Shown here: piece by piece, positions 53,121 to 61,446 of the stretch
Numbering within the stretch: the stretch's first letter is position 1
How the letters are laid out: each line of letters opens with the position of its first letter
NCBI GenBank assembly: GCA_016714975.1
Contig: JADKBR010000021.1
Location: 1-64,000, forward strand
Reading direction: 5' to 3'
Source: Candidatus Dechloromonas phosphorivorans
GTDB lineage: Bacteria > Pseudomonadota > Gammaproteobacteria > Burkholderiales > Rhodocyclaceae
Length of the DNA: 64,000 bases
Position numbers and translations under genes: made by a program
The notes under the pieces: generated by a model
The model's input: only the letters and a program-made list of their open reading frames with translations
Database searches by the model: none
Told to the model about the DNA's origin: nothing

Positions 53121-54845
53121 ATGGAGACAAATGTGAGGCAAGGTGAATCCAAGGGTGTGGTGTCCACAGGTACGGATTTCGGCCCCTACCTTGCTCACAC
53201 GCATGAAGTGCTCAATCAGCCGGCGGCGCTCGTCGACTACAACCTGTACGCCAGCGATCGCGCGCTACAGGAAGCAGTTGGCACCCACGGGGGGCAGGCG
53301 GAGGAGGCGGCACTGCTGGCGTTCGGCGCCAGGCTCGGGTCCGCCGATTTTCTCGCGCTCGGCGAGCAGGCCAATCGCTATCCTCCGGAACTTGATACGC
53401 ATGACCGCTTCGGCCACCGGATCGACCTGGTGCGCTTTCATCCCGCCTACCACGCACTGATGGAGACGTCGCTGGGAGCCGGCATGCACGCGGCGCCGTG
53501 GCGTCGTCCGGGGTCCGGCGCGCACGTGGCGAGGGCGGCGAAGTTCTTCATGATGTCACAGGTCGAGGCCGGTCACTGCTGCCCGGTCACGATGACCTTT
53601 GCCGCCGTGCCGGCGCTGCGCCACCAGCCGGAACTGGCCGCGCTCTGGGAGGGCCGGATCACCGCCGACGGTTATGACCCGCGCAACGTGCCGGCCGATC
53701 AGAAGGCAGTGCTGACCATCGGCATGGCGATGACCGAGAAGCAGGGCGGGTCGGACGTGCGCGCCAACACGACAAGCGCCCACCCGGTTGGCCAGGAAGG
53801 TCCGGGGCAGGCCTATGAACTCGTCGGCCACAAATTTTTCGTCTCGGCGCCGATGTGCGATGCCTTCCTGACGCTGGCCCAGACCGCCCGCGGCCTGACC
53901 TGTTTCCTGTTGCCGCGCTGGCGCCCGGACGGGTCGAAGAACCCGATGCAGATCCAGCGCCTCAAGCGCAAGATGGGCAATGCCTCGAACGCATCCTGCG
54001 AGACCGAGTTGCGCGGTGCGCTGGCCTGGATGGTCGGCGAGGAGGGGCGGGGGGTGCGGACGATCATCGACATGGTGGCGATGACACGTTTCGACTGTCT
54101 GGTCGGTTCGAGCGGCGGCATCCGCGCGGCGACGGTGCAGGCGCTGCATCACTGCGGGCAGCGCCGGGCGTTCGGCAAGCGGCTTGTCGAACAGCCGCTG
54201 ATGCAGAACGTCCTGGCCGACCTGACCCTGGAGTCGGAGGCGGCCACGGCGCTGTCGATGCGCATGGCGCGGGCGCTCGACAATCCATGCGATGAAGGCG
54301 AAGCGCTGCTCGTGCGGCTCGGCACCGGATTGGGCAAGTACTGGGTGTGCAAGCGGATGCCGCAGCACGTGGCCGAGGCGATGGAGTGCATCGGCGGCAG
54401 CGGCGTCATGGAGGATTCACCGATGCCTCGCCTGTTTCGCGAGTCGCCGGTCAACGCGATCTGGGAAGGCAGCGGCAACATCCAGTGTCTCGACGTGCTG
54501 CGCGCGATGGACAAGACGCCGGCGGTGATCGATGTCTATTTCGCCGAGGTGGACCTGGCGCGCGGCGGCAATGCCGCACTTGATCGGCATGTGCACGCAT
54601 TGAAAAAAGCTCTGGAGGATCCGGGCGATCTGGAATTCGTCGCGCGGGATATCGCGGACCGGCTGGCGTTGGGCCTTCAGGCCGGCCTGCTGGTGCGCCA
54701 TGCGCCGAACTGGGTCGCGGATGGATTCTGTTCCTCCCGACTCGACCGCAAGGGGCAGGGCCAGTACGGCAGCCTGCTCCGTGGAACAGACTGCGCCCGG
54801 ATCATAGAGCGCGGCATGGTGGATTGTGGGCGGACGTCGCCTTGA
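53121..54845 (+). CDS. AidB-type acyl-CoA dehydrogenase
   Basis: This 574-residue flavoprotein closely resembles E. coli AidB: TMTEKQGGSDVRANTT-type block near residue 203 (here AMTEKQGGSDVRANTTSA), GNASNASCETELRGALAWM near 290, AMTRFDCLVGSSGGIRAAT near 320 and GSGNIQCLDVLRAMDK near 452. AidB belongs to the alkylation-damage response and binds DNA; relatives may act on acyl-CoAs. The C-terminal DNA-binding extension seems present. The chosen ATG at 53121 follows GAGGTCAGA; an upstream in-frame opening at 53037 adds 28 unlike residues. Whether this copy is repair- or lipid-related is open. Confidence 0.88.
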   Translation: METNVRQGESKGVVSTGTDFGPYLAHTHEVLNQPAALVDYNLYASDRALQEAVGTHGGQAEEAALLAFGARLGSADFLALGEQANRYPPELDTHDRFGHRIDLVRFHPAYHALMETSLGAGMHAAPWRRPGSGAHVARAAKFFMMSQVEAGHCCPVTMTFAAVPALRHQPELAALWEGRITADGYDPRNVPADQKAVLTIGMAMTEKQGGSDVRANTTSAHPVGQEGPGQAYELVGHKFFVSAPMCDAFLTLAQTARGLTCFLLPRWRPDGSKNPMQIQRLKRKMGNASNASCETELRGALAWMVGEEGRGVRTIIDMVAMTRFDCLVGSSGGIRAATVQALHHCGQRRAFGKRLVEQPLMQNVLADLTLESEAATALSMRMARALDNPCDEGEALLVRLGTGLGKYWVCKRMPQHVAEAMECIGGSGVMEDSPMPRLFRESPVNAIWEGSGNIQCLDVLRAMDKTPAVIDVYFAEVDLARGGNAALDRHVHALKKALEDPGDLEFVARDIADRLALGLQAGLLVRHAPNWVADGFCSSRLDRKGQGQYGSLLRGTDCARIIERGMVDCGRTSP

Positions 54846-55068
54846 AGAGAGGCTGCAGGCCAGGCGGTGGTGAACCGATCAAGGCTGGACCTGCGCCGGG
54901 TCTTGGCCAGGTGCCACAGAATCCGGTGATCCGGACGAGACCACGAAGTACTCCCATCGGTACGTTCTTGGCTACCCGATACCGGCGTATGATTCTGCCT
55001 GAGAGACAGTCAAGTCGCACATCACGAACGGGGCACTGAAACCTGGATTGGATAGCCGTGTGCACGCA

Positions 55069-56409
55069 ATGAACAGGCGCTTCCTCGAAGTTGTCATGAA
55101 GGTGTCGGTCGTCTGCCTGCTTGGCGCCGAGGCACTGGTAGCAGTTGCAGCGGGCCGACTTGGGCAGGAGTTGACACCGGTGGGGGCGGAGCGCGCCGGT
55201 AACGTTGCCGGAACGATTCCCGCCTGGACAGGGGGCCTCAGGGAGCCACCTGCTGGCTGGCGGCCGGAAATGGGCTACATCGATCCGTTCCCGGAAGATT
55301 CGCCGCTGTTTACCATCACCCGGGAAAACTGGAGCAATTACCGGGATCAGTTGATGCCCGGGCTCGTTGCTCTCCTGCAAAAGGCTGACGGGTTCCAGAT
55401 GCCAGTCTACCGCGTGCGCCGGACAGCAGCATATCCTGATGCGGTGATGAGCGAAGCGGAAAAACAGGCTGGCCGTGCTGAAATCGATGGTTCGTCTGTC
55501 GTTCTACCGGTTTACAACCCAGTGCCATTCCCCGTGCCGAGGAGTGGGCTTGAAGCCATCTGGAACCACCTGTTGCGCTATGTGGGTGGCGGTGTCGAGC
55601 GCACGACCCTGGCGTTTCCGGTGCGGGCTTCCGGCGATTATTACCGGATCGGCTTTCATTCGCGGCGGATCTACGAATCGAACATGGACAAGAAGACCGA
55701 CAACCGTCTGTTCGTCGCGATGGGGGCTTACACCGAACCTCCCACCTTGCTGGGTACGATGTTTCTGGTCCATGAACCGCTCAACCAACTCAAGGAGCGG
55801 CGCAACGCCTGGGTCTACAATGCCGGCCTGCGTCGTGTGCGGCGTGCCCCGGATCTTGGCTACGACGGAATTACGGATGGTTCGGAAGGGATGTTCACCG
55901 CTGACCAGATCGATGCCTACAATGGCTCCCCGGATCGATTCGAGTGGGTTCTGCACGGCAAACGGGAACTTTACATTCCCTACAATTGCTACCGTATCGG
56001 CCAGAAGCTTCAGCGAGACGAGGACATCATCCACCGTGGCAGCGTCAATTCGCGCCTGATGCGCTACGAGTTGCATCGGGTCTGGGTGGTCGAGGCCAAG
56101 CTGAAGTCGGGACAGTCCCACGTCTATGGCAGGCGTGTCTTCTACCTTGACGAAGATAGCTGGAGTGTCGTGGCGGAGGAGTCCTATTCGACGCGTGGCG
56201 ACCTCTGGCGGGTGGCCCTGCACGGCCTCATCCAGTATTACGATGCGCCATTGCCCTGGTACAGGCTGAGCATCTTTCATGACCTGACGGCGGGCTCGTA
56301 TTTCGTCGGCGGGCTCGACCATGGAGTGCAAACGCCGATTCGCTTCAATATCCGCGGCCAAGTCACGGATTTTCAGGCCGATGCGCTAAGGCGCGCCGGT
56401 ACCCGCTAG
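55069..56409 (+). CDS. DUF1329 domain-containing secreted protein
   Basis: This 446-residue protein has a signal peptide (FLEVVMKVSVVCLLGAEALV, cleaved before GRLGQELTPVG). The DUF1329 body is recognisable from LTPVGAERAGNVAGTIPAW, FTITRENWSNYRDQLMPG and WVYNAGLRRVRRAPDLGYDG near residue 250. The family is often co-located with RND/MMPL exporters and DUF1302 or YCF48 proteins and is thought to be a periplasmic or outer-membrane lipid-handling factor; this is only an inference. I chose ATG 55069; 55096 and a TTG at 55048 are alternatives. An RND exporter and a YCF48-like gene lie downstream. Confidence 0.85.
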   Translation: MNRRFLEVVMKVSVVCLLGAEALVAVAAGRLGQELTPVGAERAGNVAGTIPAWTGGLREPPAGWRPEMGYIDPFPEDSPLFTITRENWSNYRDQLMPGLVALLQKADGFQMPVYRVRRTAAYPDAVMSEAEKQAGRAEIDGSSVVLPVYNPVPFPVPRSGLEAIWNHLLRYVGGGVERTTLAFPVRASGDYYRIGFHSRRIYESNMDKKTDNRLFVAMGAYTEPPTLLGTMFLVHEPLNQLKERRNAWVYNAGLRRVRRAPDLGYDGITDGSEGMFTADQIDAYNGSPDRFEWVLHGKRELYIPYNCYRIGQKLQRDEDIIHRGSVNSRLMRYELHRVWVVEAKLKSGQSHVYGRRVFYLDEDSWSVVAEESYSTRGDLWRVALHGLIQYYDAPLPWYRLSIFHDLTAGSYFVGGLDHGVQTPIRFNIRGQVTDFQADALRRAGTR

Positions 56410-56719
56410 CTGACCGAGCACCGCGTTGTGTCACTGACCGGCCGGTCGGCTAGGCCCGGATCTGTTCACGGATGAGGTTAGAATGTCATACGGATTTCAG
56501 CAGTGCCGGAGCGACTGCCGTTTCCCCTTCCCGCGATAGGGTTTTCCTTCTATTCTTGGCCTATCCGGTGTAGTAAGCTGCAAGCAGTCGCTCGGTCCGT
56601 ACGGGCGGGTCGCGTCAGACCCGCGTCTGCTCGTTCGGAGATGATGACCAAGGTTGCAAAGGTGTCGGCGCAGGTCGGCAGATGATGAATGAGTTTCTTG
56701 TCCACTTTCCGAGCTATCC
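56410..56719. other. Spacer of about 310 bases upstream of the first acyltransferase gene
   Basis: It contains the perfect 12-base palindrome GACCGGCCGGTC at 56436-56447, 27 bases after the DUF1329 stop. It could be part of a terminator stem or an operator. No gene or clear promoter is visible in the remainder. Confidence 0.4.
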
Positions 56720-58315
56720 ATGAAACAACTTGGCGGTCTAGACGAACTCTTCTTTGCCATGGAGCGGCCCAACCAGTGCATGCACGTGGCGGTGCTCGGG
56801 ATCTATGATCCGAGTACTGCGCCCGGTGGCAACGTCAGGTTGCGCGACATCATGGCCCACATTCGCGAGCGGCTGGATGTTTCGCCGGTTCTCCGCCGTC
56901 GTTTGGTGCGCGTGCCCTTCGATCTGGACCGTGCCTACTGGGTGGACGAGGCCGAGGTTGACCTTGAGTATCACATTCGCCACATCGCCTTGCCCAAGCC
57001 CGGTGACTGGCGGCATCTGTGCATCCAGGCCGCACGTCTTCATTCGCTGGTGCTTGACCGCTCCAAGCCGCTTTGGCAGGTCTACGTCATTGAAGGAATC
57101 GACAACGTTGAAGGCGTAAAGCCGGGGAGCTTCGCCATATACATGAAGTTTCATCGCGGCGAGGTCGACGGCGAGGCCAGCGCCAAGATCCTGCGAGCGC
57201 TGCATTCGCTGATTGCGATGCCGGAACACAGCCATGTGGCGAAAAAGCCATTGTTTGCCGATGCCGTGCCGACGCTGGTCGAGTTGTATGCGCGCTCGTT
57301 GAGCAATGCCGTGCCCCGGGTGGTGCGCCTGTGGCACGCGGTTTCGACTGCGGGCGTGAAGATGGCATCGCTGGCATCCAGGGTTCTCTACAAGCGGGTG
57401 GCCGGCGGGACTTTGCGCCAAAGCCTGCTCGATGAGCTGGCATGGCCGCAGGATCCGGTCAAGACCCGATTTGCCGGTTCAGTCTCGTCGCGGCGTATCG
57501 TCGAAGGCGTCGGCTTCGAGATGGCCAAAGTCCAGCGTGTTCGCAAATGGGTCGGCGGGGCGACGACCAACGATGTTTTCATGGCTACTGTCGGCGGTGC
57601 CGTGCGGCACTACCTGCAGGCATCCGGCGAACCGCTTTGGGCTGGTGTGGCGGCTGCAGTGCCGGCGGGCCATCAGGACATTCTGCCTGGCAGCGATCAA
57701 GGCAACAAATTGAACCAGCACCGTGTGCCATTGCATGTCGAGATTCAGTCCGGGCTCGCTCGTCTGCGCGCCATTCGGCAGTCCGCTGGGGAAACGAGGC
57801 AGACCGCAGATGTGATCGGCCACGATTTGCTGCGTCAACTCGCGGACGAACTGCCGACCCGCATCACCTCAGCGGTGGTTGACAACCTGCTTGGAGATTA
57901 TCTGAACATTGTCGTGTCCACCGTCCGTGGGCCCGATGTGCCCTTGTACCTTGCCGGTGCGCAACTGAATCGCTTCTACCCAATTGGTGTCGTCAAGAAC
58001 GGCGTTGGGTTGAGCATCAACGGCTTCAGCTATTGCGGCAATCTCTGGGCGACCGTGGTTTCCTGCCGCAAGATGATGCCGGACCCCGAGGTCTTCGCAG
58101 ATTGCCTCCGGCAGAGCTTCGACGCCCTCGTGGCGGAAGTCGATCAGGAGGAACTGTCCAAGCGCGCCAGGATCGAGCCTGTCCCGCCACCGCGTGCGAG
58201 CAAGCGGCGGACTTCGGCGCCAGCACCAGGTCAGCCGGCAACCGCCGGCACGATGCCCCATCATCCGGTCCGGGCGCGGCTTTCAACCAAGACAGCACCC
58301 TATGGGAACGCCTAG
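56720..58315 (+). CDS. Wax ester synthase/diacylglycerol acyltransferase family protein with altered active-site motif
   Basis: This 531-residue WS/DGAT-family protein would join acyl-CoA to a fatty alcohol or diacylglycerol. It begins MKQLGGLDELFFAMERPNQ and has AVLGIYDPSTAPGG, VDLEYHIRHIALPKPGDW and a C-terminal NIVVSTVRGPDVPLYLAGAQ block. The catalytic HHxxxDG motif reads HRGEVDG at residues 145-151, so the second His, the catalytic base in characterised enzymes, is Arg146. It is followed after 127 bases by a paralog with an intact motif. The last 40 residues are basic and proline-rich. Confidence 0.9.
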   Translation: MKQLGGLDELFFAMERPNQCMHVAVLGIYDPSTAPGGNVRLRDIMAHIRERLDVSPVLRRRLVRVPFDLDRAYWVDEAEVDLEYHIRHIALPKPGDWRHLCIQAARLHSLVLDRSKPLWQVYVIEGIDNVEGVKPGSFAIYMKFHRGEVDGEASAKILRALHSLIAMPEHSHVAKKPLFADAVPTLVELYARSLSNAVPRVVRLWHAVSTAGVKMASLASRVLYKRVAGGTLRQSLLDELAWPQDPVKTRFAGSVSSRRIVEGVGFEMAKVQRVRKWVGGATTNDVFMATVGGAVRHYLQASGEPLWAGVAAAVPAGHQDILPGSDQGNKLNQHRVPLHVEIQSGLARLRAIRQSAGETRQTADVIGHDLLRQLADELPTRITSAVVDNLLGDYLNIVVSTVRGPDVPLYLAGAQLNRFYPIGVVKNGVGLSINGFSYCGNLWATVVSCRKMMPDPEVFADCLRQSFDALVAEVDQEELSKRARIEPVPPPRASKRRTSAPAPGQPATAGTMPHHPVRARLSTKTAPYGNA

Positions 58316-58442
58316 TCAGGGGGTTCGTGTCTTCCGCACCCGTTTGCGAAATTCTCAAATCGTTGGCGCCGTGCGGCGCGGAGCTGGCCCGGCGGTTTTT
58401 TGCGGGCGAATCGAGTCAAGAAACTTGCCATAGGTAAAAGTG

Positions 58443-60266
58443 ATGAAACACCTCTCGGGTCTGGACAATCTTTTTCTGGCGGTTGAGCACGGAAACCAGT
58501 TGATGCAAGTGGCCGCCCTCGGCATCTACGACCCATCTACCGCCCCTGGAGGAGAACTCCGTTTCACATCGGTGCTCGACTTCTTCGAGTCCCGGATGAA
58601 ACAGACGAAGATCTTCCGGCGCCGGCTCGTGGAAGCTCCCTGGGGTCTGGATCGACCCTACTGGATCGACGACACGGATGTCGATGTCGAGTACCACGTC
58701 CGCCACATCGCGTTGCCGCAGCCCGGCGACTGGCGCCAGCTGATGATTCAGGTGGCGCGGCTGCATTCACGCTCGCTCGACAAGTCGAAGCCCCTGTGGG
58801 AGGCCTACATCATCGAGGGACTCGACCATGTTCCAGGCATTGCCCCGGGGAGCTTCGCGCTCTACATCAAGTTTCACCATGCTGCGGTCGACGGCCAGGG
58901 AGGGGTGGAAATCATTCGGGCCATCCATTCGCTATCGCCGACGCTGGATCCGGAAGAGGACGAAGATCTGAGCCAGGTCGCGATCGTCGCGGATCGCAAT
59001 CCGACAACTGTTGAACTGTGCGCGCGCGCGGTCAGCCATCGTGCCTGCCAACTCCTCGACGGAGCGCGGCTCATTGCCGATCTCGGCAAGCGTGCGGCAG
59101 CTGCCGGCATCGGCCTCGTCGCGAGCGGAAAGGCGATGGATATCAGCAAGAAGGTGATCACCAGACGTCTGGGGGTGGCCGAGATGGCGGCAGAAATGAC
59201 CGCAAGCTTTGGCGAGGTGCTGCATGTGCGGCCTCATACGCGCTTCGATGGCAAGATATCGGCCCACCGCGTGGTCGATGTCGCCGGCTTGTCACTTGCC
59301 GACTGCAACAGGATTCGGCAACAGGTCGAAGGGGTAACGATCAACGACATATTCATGGCCACAGCCGGTGGCGCGCTGCGCAAATACCTCGAACTGAAGG
59401 GTGACCTTCCAGGCGCCAGCCTCATTGCGATGATGCCGATTAGCACCCGGAGCGGGCGCACCGGGGGGGACGAAGGCAATCAGGTCGCCATGGCCGCCGT
59501 GCCCCTCGCTACCGATATCGCTGATCCGCACCGGCGGCTCCTTGCCGTGCGTCGCGCCACCCGCCGGGGCAAGTCCATCTCCGCCATATTGGGCAAGGAT
59601 CTTCCGGCCCGGCTGATCGAGGTACTGCCCGCCATGGTCGTCGAGCAAGTCGCGCGTTCCGTACTCGTGCCTCTGGTAAATGTCACGATTTCCAACGTTC
59701 ATGGTCCCGACGAAGCGCTCTATCTGGCGGGAGCCAAGCTGCAGATGTTCACGCCAGTCTCGATCGTCATTGACGGCGTTGGCCTCAACCTGACCGGGTT
59801 GAGCTACAACGGCACCCTTTGGGTGTGTTTTGTTTCCTGCCGCAAGATGTTGCCTGATCCCGGCGTGTTCGTGAAGTGCCTCACCGAGAGTTTCGACGAA
59901 CTGCTTGCCGCCACGGTCGGCAAGCCGGAGCCCAACGCAGAAACGAAGCCGGCGGCACGGCGAACGACTGCCACTTCGCGATCGGTCCACAGCAAGGCGG
60001 TGGGGGTTGCGCCGGTCCGCAAGACCGCCGCGACGAAGGTTCCGCCTGGAACGAAGGCTGGTGTACAAGGGTCGGCGGTCAGAAAAGTAGAGCCGGCGGA
60101 CAACAAGGGCGACGCCATGGTGAGGAAAAAGGTGGCGCCGCCGGTAGCGAGCAGGCGGGTTTCGAGAGGGCCGCGTGCGCAGAAGCCGGAGTTGGCGGAG
60201 CTGCCGGGGAGTATTGCGGTCGAAAATGCAGTGGAAGAAAGGCCGGCCGTCAAGAAAGCCCAGTAG
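58443..60266 (+). CDS. Wax ester synthase/diacylglycerol acyltransferase with long basic C-terminal tail
   Basis: This 607-residue WS/DGAT-family enzyme has the intact catalytic motif FHHAAVDG (His145-His146). It shares with the upstream paralog the opening MKHLSGLDNLFLAVE, DVDVEYHVRHIALPQPGDW and the late block NVTISNVHGPDEALYLAGAK. These enzymes make storage lipids at the inner membrane. Beyond about residue 490 it carries an extension of some 110 residues rich in Lys, Ala, Arg, Pro and Val, which ordinary family members lack and which resembles histone-H1-like or PHA-granule-binding tails. The ATG at 58443 follows a GTG. Confidence 0.92.
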   Translation: MKHLSGLDNLFLAVEHGNQLMQVAALGIYDPSTAPGGELRFTSVLDFFESRMKQTKIFRRRLVEAPWGLDRPYWIDDTDVDVEYHVRHIALPQPGDWRQLMIQVARLHSRSLDKSKPLWEAYIIEGLDHVPGIAPGSFALYIKFHHAAVDGQGGVEIIRAIHSLSPTLDPEEDEDLSQVAIVADRNPTTVELCARAVSHRACQLLDGARLIADLGKRAAAAGIGLVASGKAMDISKKVITRRLGVAEMAAEMTASFGEVLHVRPHTRFDGKISAHRVVDVAGLSLADCNRIRQQVEGVTINDIFMATAGGALRKYLELKGDLPGASLIAMMPISTRSGRTGGDEGNQVAMAAVPLATDIADPHRRLLAVRRATRRGKSISAILGKDLPARLIEVLPAMVVEQVARSVLVPLVNVTISNVHGPDEALYLAGAKLQMFTPVSIVIDGVGLNLTGLSYNGTLWVCFVSCRKMLPDPGVFVKCLTESFDELLAATVGKPEPNAETKPAARRTTATSRSVHSKAVGVAPVRKTAATKVPPGTKAGVQGSAVRKVEPADNKGDAMVRKKVAPPVASRRVSRGPRAQKPELAELPGSIAVENAVEERPAVKKAQ

Positions 60267-60400
60267 GATCTGACAAAGAAGAATCCGGCGCCGACCATAG
60301 GGTGCTGGAACAATAACTTGAATATCCTGTTTGGTGGCCAGACCGTCCGCGAGAGCTTGGCTGGCGTTTCCGGCACCGGTCCAGGATACAGGAGACATGC

Positions 60401-61384
60401 ATGGATTCGGAATTTGCCCCAAAGATTACAGCGCCGCCCTATTACCGCCTGATTCCGCACATGGGCAGCGAGTCCGCGCAGTTCATCATCGACAACCTGC
60501 TGCGCTTCTCGTTCAAGCGCATGAGCTTTTCGAACGATGCCATTCACGAGCTACGCAAGCGGATCGCGACGGTCGACCACAATCTCGGACAACTTTCCAC
60601 GGATATCCGCATAACCCGCCAGGATTGCGACGAGGTGCGGGCCGAGTGGCTGGAAGTGCCGCGGAGCCGCCTCGATCGAGTATTCCTCTATCTGCACGGG
60701 GGCGCCTTCTGTTTCCGCATTCCGCGTATCCAGTCGGCGATGATAGCCCGCTGGTGCCGCGCATCCGGCGCCCGCGCCCTGATGCCGGTCTACCGGCTGG
60801 CGCCGGAACACCCCTATCCGGCGGCTTCAGACGACTGTCTGGCGGCCTATCGCTGGCTGCTCAACAACGGCGTGCCGGCGCAGAACATCGTGATCTGCGG
60901 CGACTCGGCCGGCGGCAGCTTGTCGCTAGTGACGTTGATGCGTGCCCGTGCCGAGGGGCTGCCGTTGCCGTCCGCGGCAATCTTCCTCTCGCCATCGACC
61001 GACTTCTCGCTGAGCGGACGCAGCGCGGCGGTCAACGAAACCAACGACCCGATGTTCTCGGTGGCCATGCTGCGCTGGTTCGGCGAGTTGTACCTCTCCG
61101 AGCCGGAATTGCACCTGACGCCCCTTGTCTCGCCGCTGACTGGCGATTTCACCGGTCTGCCGCCAATGCTGTTCCAGGTCGGCAGCAACGAGATGCTGCT
61201 CGACGATTCCACGCGGGCGGCAGCCAAGGCGCACGGTTCCGGAGTCGATGTCCAGCTCGATGTCTTCGACGGAATGCCCCATGTCTTTCAGGGACTTGGC
61301 CAGTTGCCCGAAAGCAAGATCGCCGACAAGTACGTCGCCGAGTTCCTTGAGGCAAAGGCCGGATGGGGGCGCATCCAGACCTGA
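60401..61384 (+). CDS. HSL-family alpha/beta hydrolase (esterase/lipase)
   Basis: This 327-residue esterase has oxyanion motif YLHGGAFCF near residue 97, nucleophile motif ICGDSAGGSLSL near 165 (Ser168 approx.), acid DVFDGMPHVFQG and His near residue 293. An N-terminal cap region (about 1-80) contains MSFSNDAIHELRKRIATV. Members hydrolyse short- to medium-chain esters. Its position after two WS/DGAT genes suggests turnover of storage or exported lipids. The ATG follows an AGGAGA-like sequence; an overlapping longer frame in another register is not protein-like. Confidence 0.9.
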   Translation: MDSEFAPKITAPPYYRLIPHMGSESAQFIIDNLLRFSFKRMSFSNDAIHELRKRIATVDHNLGQLSTDIRITRQDCDEVRAEWLEVPRSRLDRVFLYLHGGAFCFRIPRIQSAMIARWCRASGARALMPVYRLAPEHPYPAASDDCLAAYRWLLNNGVPAQNIVICGDSAGGSLSLVTLMRARAEGLPLPSAAIFLSPSTDFSLSGRSAAVNETNDPMFSVAMLRWFGELYLSEPELHLTPLVSPLTGDFTGLPPMLFQVGSNEMLLDDSTRAAAKAHGSGVDVQLDVFDGMPHVFQGLGQLPESKIADKYVAEFLEAKAGWGRIQT

Positions 61385-61388
61385 AAGT

Positions 61389-61425
61389 GAAGCGCGGCAC
61401 AAACCTGTGGTTTGCGCCGCGCTTC
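61389..61425. terminator. Strong bidirectional hairpin between the convergent esterase and RND genes
   Basis: GAAGCGCGGC pairs with GCCGCGCTTC over ten base pairs. After one mismatch, CAAACC pairs with GGTTTG around a TGT loop. It lies between two convergent stop codons. No T-run flanks it, but the stem is long and GC-rich. Confidence 0.7.
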
Positions 61426-61446
61426 TGTGCCTCCGGGGGCGGCTGC

